Notes: generated by a model not told the origin, from the letters alone. A stretch of 64,000 nucleotides of DNA from Legionella sp. W10-070 (GCF_900640175.1 NZ_CAAAJC010000002.1:1-64000), one strand, 5' to 3'; shown: positions 36,730 through 46,051, counted from the stretch's first letter. Translations and numbers: made by a program.

Positions 36730-37674
36730 ATGAAAAATGCCAGCAATACATCAGATACACCCGGAATAGAAGAACCTGGACCTATGAACGTTATAACTCC
36801 GGAAGGGGAATTATTAGAAAACGCTCAGGTTCAGCAATTAGAGCAGATTGGCAAAGGCACCTATGGCAAAATATACAAAGGATTATTAAATGGACAAGGA
36901 GTTGCAATCAAGGAAACAGGAGAGAGTGATGAAAACGAAATAGAGATCATGTGTATGCTGGCAAAGGCTCACGCCCCTCATGTCGTTCACCTGATAGCCT
37001 ATTCCCTGGAAGACAGTTGCAACCGACTGTACATACAATACATGGAAAATAACTCACTGGCGAAATATATAGAAGATAGACAAGAACCGGTAAACTGGTC
37101 TTTACGCTACCGCTGGATCCGCGAAATTACCAGGGGCCTGGCCTTTCTACATCAATTGAATATTGTCCATTTGGACATTAAATCAGATAACGTTCTTCTG
37201 GATGAGAGCCTGCACGCCAAGATAGGCGATTTCGGTCATGCAGAAACCATGAAAGGAAACAAACTAATCTCCATAAAAGGTACCCCCTTATGGGTCGCCC
37301 CAGAAGTTATCCTAGGGAAGCCCTATGATGAAAAAGCGGATATTTTTAGCCTTGCTGTTACCCTCTGGGAAATTGCCAGTTGGAAACTTCCCGAAGAGCC
37401 GGAAAATTTTAAATCCGGAACAGAGGATTGCCATACAACCGATGAATATAATAGAAAATTATGGGAATATTTTAGCGAACTTAAATTAAAAATACCCAAC
37501 CACAGGCAAAAAATAAAGGAGGTTTGCAAGCCCAAGTTAGCTAAACTGATTACCTGGGGATGGCAAGGAGAACCAGAAAACCGCCCTTCGGCAGAAGAGT
37601 TAGTCAAGGAACTGGAAACAGGAATTGATACATTGTCAGATAACCTTTCGCATAGGCCTCCTGTTAATCATTAA
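36730..37674 (+). CDS. Eukaryotic-like protein kinase, candidate effector (copy 2)
   Basis: A 314-residue paralogue of the preceding kinase. It has the glycine loop GKGTYG (41-46), K61 in AIKE, HLDIKSDN (147-154), DFG (167-169) and an APE motif. The proteins align throughout, including the C-terminal LAKLITWGWQG segment. This copy has a longer insert before it (about 225-260, containing TEDCHTTDEYNRKLWEY). The catalytic residues are kept in both, so neither is a dead copy by these criteria. It lacks a signal peptide and membrane segments. Divergence between copies suggests the duplication is old and that the two may recognise different host substrates; this is inference. Confidence 0.85.
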   Translation: MKNASNTSDTPGIEEPGPMNVITPEGELLENAQVQQLEQIGKGTYGKIYKGLLNGQGVAIKETGESDENEIEIMCMLAKAHAPHVVHLIAYSLEDSCNRLYIQYMENNSLAKYIEDRQEPVNWSLRYRWIREITRGLAFLHQLNIVHLDIKSDNVLLDESLHAKIGDFGHAETMKGNKLISIKGTPLWVAPEVILGKPYDEKADIFSLAVTLWEIASWKLPEEPENFKSGTEDCHTTDEYNRKLWEYFSELKLKIPNHRQKIKEVCKPKLAKLITWGWQGEPENRPSAEELVKELETGIDTLSDNLSHRPPVNH

Positions 37675-37732
37675 CTTGACCATTAGCCAGGAAAGGTTAC
37701 AATATTTGGTCATTTTATTATCAGGTTTTCTC

Positions 37733-38776
37733 ATGTCATTAAAGCGTAAAGCCGTTGCCCTCATCTCAGGAGGGCTTGACTCCATGCTTGCTGTCAAGGT
37801 GATTCAAGAGCAAGGGGTACATGTCGAGGGTATTAATTTTTATACTGGCTTCTGCCATTCAGGACATACTTCAGCCATCCGTAACCGTAAAAATAGCAAA
37901 CCCTTAAGAAATGATGCCTTATGGGTAGCAGAACAATTAGGAATCCAACTCCATATTGTGGATATCGTGGAGCCCTATAAAGAAATATTACTGCATCCTA
38001 AACACGGCTATGGGAAAAATATTAATCCCTGCCTGGATTGCAAAATATTTATGGTGCAGGAAGCGTATCAATGGATGCTGGAACATCAATTTGATTTTAT
38101 TATTACCGGTGAAGTGGTTGGCCAACGACCTAAATCACAACGCAGTTCGACGATGCCGTTGATTGCCAGGCAATCAGGCGCTGAAGATCGTCTGCTGCGC
38201 CCCTTATGCGCCAAACTCCTCCCTCCAACCTTACCTGAACGCGAGGGATGGGTTAATCGGGAAGCTCTCTATGATTTTCATGGACGAAACCGTAAACCCC
38301 AATTAAATTTGGCAGCCTCGATGGCAATTGAGGAGTTCGCCCAACCTGCGGGTGGTTGCTGTGTACTGACCGATGAAAACTATACCCGCCGTTTGCAAGA
38401 CATGTGGAGCCATCGAGGTACACGTGATTATGATATGGAAGACATTATTCTGTTAAAAGCCGGCCGACATATCAGACCAGCGCCTCATTATAAGTTGATT
38501 ATTGCCCGGGATGAGGCTGAAAGTAACTTTTTAACCGGTTATCGCAAGCAATATATCCACATGCAGGTTCGAGAACACCGTGGGCCAATTATCTTAATTG
38601 AAGGAAAGCCAACCATTAATGATTTAATTACTTGTGCTCAAATTGCAGGACGCTATTGTTCAGGCCGGGAAGAGGAGTCTGTAGAAGTTGATCTCTACCA
38701 TCTGGACGGGCAAACGGAAGTACTAAAGGCACACCCCATGCCGGCTGAAGAAATCCCCCAAAATTGGTATTTGTGA
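37733..38776 (+). CDS. PP-loop ATPase with NFACT-R-like C-terminal domain, probable tRNA sulfur/modification enzyme
   Basis: A 347-residue cytoplasmic protein. The N-terminus has the PP-loop SGGLDS (12-17) and an adenine nucleotide alpha-hydrolase domain related to MnmA and ThiI, with a CLDCK motif near 103 that could carry sulfur. The C-terminal part (about 265-330) reads like the DUF814/NFACT-R module. The next gene encodes a TusA-like sulfur carrier, which supports RNA thiolation. The exact target is unknown. I start at ATG 37733 (MSLKRKAVALISGG); an open frame extends upstream into kinase 2 but has no supporting features. Confidence 0.8.
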   Translation: MSLKRKAVALISGGLDSMLAVKVIQEQGVHVEGINFYTGFCHSGHTSAIRNRKNSKPLRNDALWVAEQLGIQLHIVDIVEPYKEILLHPKHGYGKNINPCLDCKIFMVQEAYQWMLEHQFDFIITGEVVGQRPKSQRSSTMPLIARQSGAEDRLLRPLCAKLLPPTLPEREGWVNREALYDFHGRNRKPQLNLAASMAIEEFAQPAGGCCVLTDENYTRRLQDMWSHRGTRDYDMEDIILLKAGRHIRPAPHYKLIIARDEAESNFLTGYRKQYIHMQVREHRGPIILIEGKPTINDLITCAQIAGRYCSGREEESVEVDLYHLDGQTEVLKAHPMPAEEIPQNWYL

Positions 38777-38783
38777 GAATAAC

Positions 38784-39020
38784 ATGGCTCATTATGAATT
38801 GGATGCTCGTCGGCTTTTATGTCCCATGCCGGTGATTAAAACTCAAAATAGGGCGAAAAAACTTATGCATGGAGATACACTAACGGTTATTGCCACTGAC
38901 CCAGGTGCTCAACATGACCTGCCCTGCTGGTGCCGTATTAATGGTCATAAACTTATTGAATGCACCAGCCTGGATGGTGAAATTCATCTTACTTTGGAAC
39001 TGGTAAAGGATAAGGAATGA
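38784..39020 (+). CDS. TusA-like sulfurtransferase
   Basis: A 78-residue protein of the TusA/YedF fold. The N-terminal LLCPMPVIKT (C13) is the family CPxP signature where the persulfide forms. An extra CWC pair near residue 49 is seen. It lies seven bases after the PP-loop gene and overlaps the CDF transporter gene by four bases (ATGA). It probably hands sulfur to the PP-loop protein. It may also serve other sulfur acceptors. Confidence 0.9.
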   Translation: MAHYELDARRLLCPMPVIKTQNRAKKLMHGDTLTVIATDPGAQHDLPCWCRINGHKLIECTSLDGEIHLTLELVKDKE

Positions 39021-40144
39021 TGGATAAGGAGCGCTATCAGCAAGCAAAGCAGGTTACTCTTCTTGGTGCGATTGTCAATGCAATGCTTGGCTGTATCAAG
39101 TTAGCGGGTGGGTGGCTCTTTCACTCCCATGCCTTGGTGGCTGACGGTATCCATTCCTTTTCTGATCTTATCACCGATTTAATGGTTGTCTTTGCCTCAA
39201 AATACGGCAGTCAGGACGCTGATGATTCTCATCCTTACGGCCATCAACGGATTGAAACAGCAGCCACACTAATGCTTGCCCTGCTTTTGATTTTAGCAGG
39301 AACAGGCATCGCCTGGGATGCCCTGGATGAAGCGATCCGGGCAACGCCTGACACACCAGGCTGGATTGCCCTTCCCATTGCCCTATGCTCTATCCTTGCG
39401 AACGAAGCCCTGTTTCATTATACCTATCATGTTGGCAAGCGCATTCAATCGACATTGGTTATCGCCAATGCCTGGCATCATCGTTCTGATGCGGCATCAT
39501 CTATCGTGGTCGCTTTAGGTTTGGCAGGCAGCCTGCTTGGCTTTTCTTATCTTGATGCCATTGCAGCAATCATAGTAGGTTTTATGATTGTCAAAATGGG
39601 TATTGATTATGGTTGGAGCAGTGTAAAAGAGTTAATTGATACAGCCGTAGAACCAGAAATGCTTGGAAGAATAGAGAACATTATTCAAACTGTTGATGGG
39701 GTAGAGAAAATTCATCAATTACGCAGCCGCCTGATGGGAGGAGATGTATTAGTGGATGTCCATATTTTGGTTTCCCCCTATATCTCGGTTTCTGAAGGGC
39801 ATTATATTGCCCAACAGGTTCATCAAGCCCTGGTTAATCAACTGGAACGTGTAAAAGACGTTATTGTGCACGTCGATCCTGAGGATGATGAAGTTAGCTG
39901 TCCTTCCTTGCATTTACCAAACCGCAACCATTTATATGAACAATTAATCTCAGCATGGCAGAAAAATTATCCATCACTGCAAAACTGGGATATCCATTAC
40001 CTTGATGGAAAAATAACCCTTGATCTGATCTGCAACCAGGATACGCCCTGGCAAGCCTTATCTGAGCAGATTGCCAAGGATTTAAAAGCCAACAATAAGG
40101 AGCTGAAAGTGCGTCTTTTCAGTACGCATGGAGTAATTCATTGA
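39017..40144 (+). CDS. Cation diffusion facilitator (FieF-like) metal efflux protein
   Basis: A 375-residue inner-membrane exporter of divalent metals such as zinc or iron. Six membrane helices occupy about 12-210, with metal-site motifs VADGIHSFSD (about 41-50) and WHHRSDAAS (about 154). A cytoplasmic domain follows (about 215-300, VHILVSPYISVSEGHYIAQQVH and VHVDPEDDE). The final 70 residues after LPNRNH are an extension beyond the usual 300-residue CDF length. It overlaps the TusA gene by four bases. With the ZIP gene downstream, it suggests metal homeostasis linked to sulfur transfer. Confidence 0.9.
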   Translation: MMDKERYQQAKQVTLLGAIVNAMLGCIKLAGGWLFHSHALVADGIHSFSDLITDLMVVFASKYGSQDADDSHPYGHQRIETAATLMLALLLILAGTGIAWDALDEAIRATPDTPGWIALPIALCSILANEALFHYTYHVGKRIQSTLVIANAWHHRSDAASSIVVALGLAGSLLGFSYLDAIAAIIVGFMIVKMGIDYGWSSVKELIDTAVEPEMLGRIENIIQTVDGVEKIHQLRSRLMGGDVLVDVHILVSPYISVSEGHYIAQQVHQALVNQLERVKDVIVHVDPEDDEVSCPSLHLPNRNHLYEQLISAWQKNYPSLQNWDIHYLDGKITLDLICNQDTPWQALSEQIAKDLKANNKELKVRLFSTHGVIH

Positions 40145-40275
40145 TGAAAACCTGCTCCCATATTGCCTGAGCTTCAATCGCGGCAAGAAAACGCTTGCCA
40201 AATACAGTATGTGAAAATATTATTCATCTTTAATCGTCAACCATTAATGTTGTCCGTCTTTAGAGAGAAAGAATT

Positions 40276-41031
40276 ATGGCTACGGCCACCTTAAAAATAA
40301 TTTTTGCCATTTCTACTTTCGTAGTAATCCTGCTGGCCGGATGGTATCCATTTAAAAAGCGGATAAAAAGTGATGGGCATATAGACTTCCCAATTGGTGA
40401 AACGCTGGCAACCGGCGTATTTCTTGGCGCAGCCTTATTACATATGTTACCAGACTCCAATATGCTATTTAATCAGATGGGGTATCATTATCCCTTGGCA
40501 TTTATCATTACGGGCGCTGTTTTTCTGATGTTTTTATGGTTTGAACATTTGGGCAAGGAACTGTACCACCATCATGATGCCTCCCACCCTGCATTTGCTA
40601 TCCTTGCTTGCTGTATGCTTTCAATCCATTCATTGATGCTCGGGGCAGCCCTCGGCTTTAATCATAGTAATTCAATGATTATTATGTTGTTCCTTGCCAT
40701 CATTGCCCATAAATGGGCTGAAAGCTTTGCCGTGGCAGTACAACTCAATAAAAGCTCTCTGAGCAGAGCTCAAAGTCTGGGATTATTCTTTATTTTTAGT
40801 TTAATGACTCCCCTTGGTATCTTCCTTGGCTGGTACTTTGGCCATGGAATAGAAACTGATTCTTTATTTGATCCCATTCTGATTGCCGCATCTGCAGGCA
40901 CTTTTCTATACCTGGGAACGCTTCATGGGCTTGAACGTTGCGTAATGGTAGAACGATGCTGTAACTTACGTGACTTTAGTTTTGTTATTATTGGTTTTCT
41001 GTTAATGGCGTCGGTAGCAATTTATGTCTGA
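40276..41031 (+). CDS. ZIP family metal transporter
   Basis: A 251-residue membrane protein with about seven helices. The conserved metal-binding residues of ZIP proteins are visible in HSLMLGAALG (about 118) and HKWAES (about 142). A short His run, HHHHD-like (YHHHDASHP, near 97), lies in the variable loop, as is common for zinc or iron carriers. ZIP proteins usually import zinc, iron or manganese. It is 131 bases after the CDF exporter, and its end overlaps the maf gene by eight bases. Confidence 0.88.
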   Translation: MATATLKIIFAISTFVVILLAGWYPFKKRIKSDGHIDFPIGETLATGVFLGAALLHMLPDSNMLFNQMGYHYPLAFIITGAVFLMFLWFEHLGKELYHHHDASHPAFAILACCMLSIHSLMLGAALGFNHSNSMIIMLFLAIIAHKWAESFAVAVQLNKSSLSRAQSLGLFFIFSLMTPLGIFLGWYFGHGIETDSLFDPILIAASAGTFLYLGTLHGLERCVMVERCCNLRDFSFVIIGFLLMASVAIYV

Positions 41032-41647
41032 TTTTATTGAACAGCAACCGCTTATTTTAGCTTCTGCCTCACAAAGCCGGATCAGTTTACTGCGCTCTTT
41101 AGGCTTACAATTTGATATTATTCCTGCTGCCTGTGACGAAGATAAAATCAAGCAGCATTTCAAGGCAGCCTCCATGTTACAACTGGCAAGTACCCTTGCT
41201 CGTTGTAAAGCGCTTGATGTCAGCAACCGCTATCCACAACATTTTGTCATAGCAGCCGATCAACTTTGCGTAATAGAAGATAAATATCTGGATAAACCAC
41301 TTATTCATGCTACAGCAACCATGCACCTGCGACTTCTCAGCGGAAAAACGCATCAACAAATTTCAGCTTATTGTATTGCCAGGGAAGGCCATATCCTGTG
41401 GCAGGATCATGACATTGCAATCCTGACGATGAAACACCTCAGTGATGAGACTATCGAGTCTTATTTAAGGCTGGAACAGCCTTATCAAAGTTGCGGCGCC
41501 TATCATTACGAAAAACAAGCCAAATGGTTATTTAAAGAAGTACAGGGAAGTGATAGCACAATCCTTGGCCTGCCTCTTGTACCATTGACAGAAGCCTTAA
41601 TCGCTATTAAGGCGGTTAACTTCAAAGCCTTTCCCTACTTTCTATAA
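41024..41647 (+). CDS. Maf-like nucleoside triphosphate pyrophosphatase
   Basis: A 207-residue protein of the Maf/HAM1 group, which hydrolyses non-canonical or modified nucleotides. The N-terminal LILASASQSRISLLRSLG (about 10-27) is the family signature. A further conserved patch, AADQLC (about 84), and the C-terminal DSTILGLPLVPL also fit. Sequence alone does not separate the dTTP/UTP class from the m7GTP class. Its ATG lies inside the end of the ZIP gene, implying coupled translation. Confidence 0.88.
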   Translation: MSDFIEQQPLILASASQSRISLLRSLGLQFDIIPAACDEDKIKQHFKAASMLQLASTLARCKALDVSNRYPQHFVIAADQLCVIEDKYLDKPLIHATATMHLRLLSGKTHQQISAYCIAREGHILWQDHDIAILTMKHLSDETIESYLRLEQPYQSCGAYHYEKQAKWLFKEVQGSDSTILGLPLVPLTEALIAIKAVNFKAFPYFL

Positions 41648-41723
41648 CCCAGGTTGCCTTGAAGACGAGATAATACAGAGGCCATTAAATCAACCCCCTT
41701 GTTTCTCCCCTCTTTTTTACTTG

Positions 41724-41757
41724 GGTGCGATTAAAACTACGGTTGGTTTTAATACGC
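41724..41757. repeat. Short GCGATTAAAAC-type repeat end
   Basis: GGTGCGATTAAAACTACGG followed by TTGGTTTTAATACGC resembles two facing ends of the family seen in full at 14277-14419, with nothing between. It may be an internally deleted copy. It lies in the 266-base gap after maf. Confidence 0.45.
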
Positions 41758-41851
41758 AGGAATTAGGAGCCATAACTTGAGCCGATATAGCTTCACCTGG
41801 ATAACATCTATCAGTTGAAATTAATTATAATTTAATGCTCCATCCCTTATA

Positions 41852-41871
41852 TTTAATATTTTGTTAACCTT
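41852..41871 (+). promoter_or_regulatory. Possible PmrA box
   Basis: TTTAATATT-TT-GTTAACCTT resembles the Legionella PmrA direct-repeat site (cTTAATATT, two bases, cTTAATATT), with 8 of 9 and about 6 of 9 matches. It ends 42 bases before the phospholipase-like gene. PmrA controls many Dot/Icm effector genes in L. pneumophila. The AT-rich setting makes chance similarity possible. Confidence 0.4.
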
Positions 41872-41913
41872 TTATGAATAAAATTGGTCAATTGATATCT
41901 TTTATGAGCAACC

Positions 41914-43605
41914 ATGGAAACTAACGAGCATAAGCAGGCTGGCGATGAAATTCGTATCTATACATTGAAAGAGGGGCAATACGAAAATCCTTATCTTAAA
42001 GGAAGTCAGCATTTGTCTCCACTTGATGAGAACAAACAGCCTAACCAAGAAGATATCCTAAAGATAAACCTGATGCGTCTTGATAACAACGTTCCTGTTC
42101 CCATAGAAAATGCCGAATTAACAGCCGGTGATATCGTTGCCTTGGCAGGCGACTATTATACGAAGGCTGGCTGGGGATTGGAATTAAATATTTCTGAGAA
42201 CCTTAGCGGGAATGAAGTAGCAAATAGTCAAAAAACCGATGAATTGCATGTCTGCCGTCAGGAGCGAAGTATTAAAACGCTTCTTAATCAAAAAATTAGC
42301 TCAGAAGAAACAGCGGTCTTTCATCAAGCCTATGGTGATTTAGCCTCTGAGAACGTCAAAAAAGCAGATATCGATAAAATTTACCGCATAGAAAACACCC
42401 GCTACATTCCCTTTTTTAAATCACTTAACAGTATTTTTCAACAGCTGGTTTATGCCTTTACAGTAAAAGGCTATGGTGAAAAATTAACGAAAAACGAAGC
42501 CCATTTTGCCCCATGGTCTGTAAGGGCCTATATCGTAGGCCATCACACAGCGCTCCATACCGCTGAACTTGCCTATTGTTTTAGGGAATTAGCAACTGAT
42601 GATAATTTCAAACCAGATTCTCCTCAATTGAGCAATGAGCTTAAAAGTGTTTTAGACAAGATAAAATCAGATAATTCCCCCGATCCTGGGTTAAAAAATA
42701 AAACTGATCCGGAAATTTATAAGGAGCTAGCCTATCGATACCATGCCCTGGCCATCAGTCAGGAACTTTTTGCCATGCATTTTTATTCTGACCATTTTGC
42801 CGGAGGGCATCTAAGCCGTATAGGCATTCTTCGCAAAACAATGCCGGAAAAATTTGGTACTTTCGGCAGTATCCTTATTAATAACATGCATGATGAAGAC
42901 AATAAACGCAGTGTGGAAGTTATCAACCCGCACCAACCGAATTCAAATGAATATCTGAGAATGCACCCTGAAGATGATGAAGCCTTTGGCGATGGCACTT
43001 ACTTTAATAAGAATAATGATAAAAACAGCGATATGCTGGTTAATGGGATGACTAACTCGCTTGGCGATATTGCCCGACTTATGCAAACAGGCAAAAAGCC
43101 GGAGGTTCAAAACTACGGTGGCTTTTGTTTTCTGCCAGAAGTTGACTCCAATAAGCCACAGACACAACCCTTGCTGCTCCTGGGAACCAATGGCGAAGTC
43201 TATTTTCGTTCTAACCTTAAATCAATTAAGACATTAGCGGCAAGCGAATATCGGGAAACAATACAACATCCTGAGAAAAACGGTTATGAAAAACTAACCC
43301 GCTGGAAAGCATTTGTCCTGACATTCAAACTGAGGGTATTAGGGTTTTATTACTCGCCAACCTATGAGCCTGCAGAGTCTCAAAAAGAGAAAGAAATGAC
43401 AAAGAAAACATCCTCAGAAGGATTAATTCAAGCCCCTATCCCGACGAGTCCTGTTCAAAATCCAACTGCAGAAGTAACAGGAGCATGGAGGACACCAGCC
43501 TCATCCTCCCCAACAAGCCCTTACCGTTTTATTGGTAATCGACCCTCTGACACACCGAACGATAGTACTCAAAATCTGTCGGCATCCAGTTTGGATTTGA
43601 GTTAG
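41914..43605 (+). CDS. Phospholipase C-like protein, candidate effector
   Basis: A 563-residue protein without signal peptide or membrane segment. The middle carries a His/Asp-rich core: NEAHFAPWSVRAYIVGHH (about 192-209), then ELFAMHFYSDHFAGGHLSR (about 287-305). The earlier segment GDIVALAGDYY lies near 73. This combination recalls zinc-dependent phosphatidylcholine-hydrolysing phospholipase C proteins of Pseudomonas and Legionella (PlcC group); the assignment is from memory and moderate. The C-terminal 95 residues are Pro/Ser/Thr-rich and probably disordered, fitting a translocation signal region. A PmrA-like box lies upstream. Confidence 0.6.
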   Translation: METNEHKQAGDEIRIYTLKEGQYENPYLKGSQHLSPLDENKQPNQEDILKINLMRLDNNVPVPIENAELTAGDIVALAGDYYTKAGWGLELNISENLSGNEVANSQKTDELHVCRQERSIKTLLNQKISSEETAVFHQAYGDLASENVKKADIDKIYRIENTRYIPFFKSLNSIFQQLVYAFTVKGYGEKLTKNEAHFAPWSVRAYIVGHHTALHTAELAYCFRELATDDNFKPDSPQLSNELKSVLDKIKSDNSPDPGLKNKTDPEIYKELAYRYHALAISQELFAMHFYSDHFAGGHLSRIGILRKTMPEKFGTFGSILINNMHDEDNKRSVEVINPHQPNSNEYLRMHPEDDEAFGDGTYFNKNNDKNSDMLVNGMTNSLGDIARLMQTGKKPEVQNYGGFCFLPEVDSNKPQTQPLLLLGTNGEVYFRSNLKSIKTLAASEYRETIQHPEKNGYEKLTRWKAFVLTFKLRVLGFYYSPTYEPAESQKEKEMTKKTSSEGLIQAPIPTSPVQNPTAEVTGAWRTPASSSPTSPYRFIGNRPSDTPNDSTQNLSASSLDLS

Positions 43606-43721
43606 ATATGAAGGATTGACCGTACTCCTTTATATCCCTCAATAGTCCTGCTCTGAATGCCAAACAGATCAGCTATACTTAAAACGAGGTACCGTATCAG
43701 CAATCAAAGGATGGATGCACC

Positions 43722-44285
43722 ATGACCTTGCAGATAACAGCAGACAAAATTGTCGATACTGCCCTTCATCTTGCTGAAGCAAGCTCATGGGAACGCTTAA
43801 GGTTATTTGAGATTGCTGAACAATTAGACATCCCTATTACCAAGATCCATACCTATTTTCGGGAAAAAGATGAGTTGATTGATGCCTTTTTTGATCGCGC
43901 AGATAAGGCCATGCTGAAAATGAGCACGCAACCTGAGCTTTTGCAACTCTCTGGTCAAGAGCGTCTACACCAACTGCTGATGCGTTGGTTTTCACTACTG
44001 CAAAATCACCGCAAGGTTACCCGGGAAATGATCTGGGCAAAGCTTGAACCCGGACACCTGCACATCCAGTTTCCGGCATTAATGCGAATTAGCAGAACGG
44101 TACAATGGTGGCGTGAAGCCGCCCAGCTCTCAGCAAGCCATTTCAGGCGAGCCCTTGAGGAGACTTTTTTGACAGCAGTTTATCTCATGACCTTTATCCA
44201 TTGGCTATATGATGATTCAAAAGAAGCAATAGCCACCAGCCATTTTCTTAAAAAACGACTGGCGCAATGTTGTTTATGCTCGTAG
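43722..44285 (+). CDS. TetR family transcriptional regulator
   Basis: A 187-residue protein with an N-terminal TetR-type HTH (about 6-52: IVDTALHLAEASSWERLRLFEIAE then ITKIHTYFREKDEL), followed by an all-helical ligand-binding region. AAGGATGG precedes the ATG by eight bases. Its target is not evident: the gene stands between the phospholipase-like gene and a convergent BON lipoprotein gene. The last codons end two bases from the convergent gene. Confidence 0.82.
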   Translation: MTLQITADKIVDTALHLAEASSWERLRLFEIAEQLDIPITKIHTYFREKDELIDAFFDRADKAMLKMSTQPELLQLSGQERLHQLLMRWFSLLQNHRKVTREMIWAKLEPGHLHIQFPALMRISRTVQWWREAAQLSASHFRRALEETFLTAVYLMTFIHWLYDDSKEAIATSHFLKKRLAQCCLCS

Positions 44286-44287
44286 TG

Positions 44288-44596
44288 TTACTTTCGCACG
44301 ATCAAATTATTTTCTACTGACTTAACACCAGGCACTTTGGCAGCAACATCTCCAGCGGTATCGCTTTGACGAATAGTTTTCACATAACCACTTAACAAAA
44401 CATTACCCTGATGCGTTTCTACTCGAATGGGTATTTGAGAAAGGTCTCTGTGGTTTACCATTGCCTGATTCACCGCGGCAGTAATTGCATCATCAGAATG
44501 ATAAAGCCCCAGGAAACCACCTCCCGTATACATTTGGCAACTTGCCATAAGAAGAATCCCGATCCCCATATAGATACTTTGATAGAATTTTCGCAT
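44288..44596 (-). CDS. BON domain lipoprotein
   Basis: A 102-residue lipoprotein. The signal peptide ends at a lipobox, LLMASC (Cys about 20), giving a lipid-anchored product. A single BON domain occupies about 35-102 (ITAAVNQAMVNHRD ... VLLSGYVKTIRQSDTAGDVAAKVPGV), as in OsmY and related envelope proteins that bind membranes or stabilise the envelope. It is monocistronic on the minus strand with a palindromic repeat just before its start. Confidence 0.85.
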   Translation of the reverse strand: MRKFYQSIYMGIGILLMASCQMYTGGGFLGLYHSDDAITAAVNQAMVNHRDLSQIPIRVETHQGNVLLSGYVKTIRQSDTAGDVAAKVPGVKSVENNLIVRK

Positions 44597-44612
44597 TATT
44601 TCTCCCCTGTTG

Positions 44613-44719
44613 GGCTGTAATTAAACGTGCGGTTTTCTAATTTAGGATTTTACTCTCAATAATACTCAATGTCCTGCGAGCATAGCGCCGCTCTAAAAAA
44701 CACACGTTTAATCGCAGCC
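44613..44719. repeat. 107-bp palindromic element before the BON gene
   Basis: The left end GGCTGTAATTAAACGTG pairs with CACGTTTAATCGCAGCC at the right with two mismatches. The inner block GGTTTTCTAATTTAGGATTT matches the element in the dnaK-dnaJ gap (19549-19661) read in the other direction. It has no coding capacity and lies between cbpM and the BON gene. Confidence 0.75.
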
Positions 44720-44751
44720 TGACATTCAAATCATTCACCACCATTTTCCAA

Positions 44752-45057
44752 TTATTTCTGTTCAAGGAGCGTTTGTAAACGTTCAACTTCCTTCAGTAAC
44801 TCAAGCGCAAGCCCAGCCCCTGCCCAGTTAACGCCTAAGTCACGATTTAACCGTAACACAGTACGTATGCAGCGAATAGCCTCACCATCAAACAACCATT
44901 CATCATTTTTATCTTTTTGAGCAACAATTATCCCCTCATCAATAATTTCAAGGATTGTTTCCCCAGAAATCCCAAACGAATAACTTACCTCGGTTAGAGA
45001 GAGGCAAAACTTCTCTTCACATTTTAATTCTGTGGGTTTTTCGTTGCCCTTAGCCAT
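44752..45057 (-). CDS. cbpM: Chaperone modulator CbpM
   Basis: A 101-residue MerR-like helical protein that in E. coli binds the J domain of CbpA and blocks its co-chaperone and DNA-binding activity. The pattern [27 protein letters not shown] (in two parts, about residues 19-45) and the C-terminal [18 protein letters not shown] fit the family. It overlaps cbpA by eight bases, the usual arrangement. Confidence 0.88.
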   Translation of the reverse strand: MAKGNEKPTELKCEEKFCLSLTEVSYSFGISGETILEIIDEGIIVAQKDKNDEWLFDGEAIRCIRTVLRLNRDLGVNWAGAGLALELLKEVERLQTLLEQK

Positions 45058-45976
45058 TACTCACCCCCATATTTTCTCGAGGATTAAACTTGATGGTATT
45101 AGCGAGCTGCTCATACAATCGGTTTGCCTGCTCATTTTCAACTTGAGGAATCACTATCTGCAAAACAATATATTGATCGCCTGGTGGATTACCAGGTAAA
45201 CCTCTTCCTTTCAGGCGCATTTTCTTACCCGACTGCGATAATCTAGGAATTTTTAACTGAACTTCCCCCCCTAACGTAGGCACTTTGATGTTAGCACCAA
45301 GCACTGCCTCCCAAGGAGTGATTGGCACTTGTAAATGAATGTCCTTTTTATGCAAATGAAATAAAGGATGATGATTAATAGTTATCTCTATGTATAAATC
45401 ACCTTGATGACGAACCCCTTTCCCCCCCTGTCCCTTAAGCCGGATCTGTTGCTTGTTAGTAATGCCTTTAGGGATTTTCACCCTTACTGCTCGAGGTTGA
45501 TACTCAACATTCCCCCGTTGATCAATTGCAGGAATTTGTAACTGCAACGTTTTTTCGGCACCCTGATAGCTGTCCTCAAGATTAATACCAAGCTTGGCGT
45601 GAATGTCTTCCCCCTGATCATAAAACGAAGTGTTGCGCTGTTGGTGAGCGCGCTCCCTGAAAATACTGTTGATAAAATCCTCAAAGCCTGTCATTTCTTC
45701 CTGATCAAAATGAGGGGAATATTGGTCAGCCTGGGGTCTATACCCTTGCTCCTGCTCTTTCCAATATTGCCCGTATTTATCATATTTCGCTCTTTTTTCA
45801 GGATTTTTTAGTACTTCATAGGCTTCACCCAACTCCTTGAATTTCACCTCGGCATCAGGTTCCTTGCTTACATCAGGATGATACTTACGAGCAAGTTTGC
45901 GATAGGCGCGTTTAATGTCCTGATGACTTGCACTACGTTCAAGCCCCATGATTTTATAATAGTCTTTATATTCCAT
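45050..45976 (-). CDS. cbpA: DnaJ-like co-chaperone / curved-DNA-binding protein CbpA
   Basis: A 308-residue J-domain protein. The N-terminal J domain has HPD (about 33-35) in [11 protein letters not shown] linker (about 70-115) follows, then two DnaJ-type C-terminal domains (about 120-300) without the zinc-finger region, which separates it from DnaJ at 18174. CbpA binds curved DNA and assists DnaK. I start at ATG 45976 ([11 protein letters not shown]), the family N-terminus; an ATG two codons earlier is also possible. It forms an operon with cbpM. Confidence 0.92.
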   Translation of the reverse strand: MEYKDYYKIMGLERSASHQDIKRAYRKLARKYHPDVSKEPDAEVKFKELGEAYEVLKNPEKRAKYDKYGQYWKEQEQGYRPQADQYSPHFDQEEMTGFEDFINSIFRERAHQQRNTSFYDQGEDIHAKLGINLEDSYQGAEKTLQLQIPAIDQRGNVEYQPRAVRVKIPKGITNKQQIRLKGQGGKGVRHQGDLYIEITINHHPLFHLHKKDIHLQVPITPWEAVLGANIKVPTLGGEVQLKIPRLSQSGKKMRLKGRGLPGNPPGDQYIVLQIVIPQVENEQANRLYEQLANTIKFNPRENMGVSNG

Positions 45977-46051
45977 AATCATTTTATAAGGGAAAAATAT
46001 ACTTCATTTGTAGCGGTTGCCAGGGTACTTGTCAATTAAGCATACAGAACA

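Noticed and set aside
44411-44620. Plus-strand frame overlapping the BON gene
   Set aside because: It is the complement of a clear lipoprotein gene with lipobox and BON motif, and has no features of its own.
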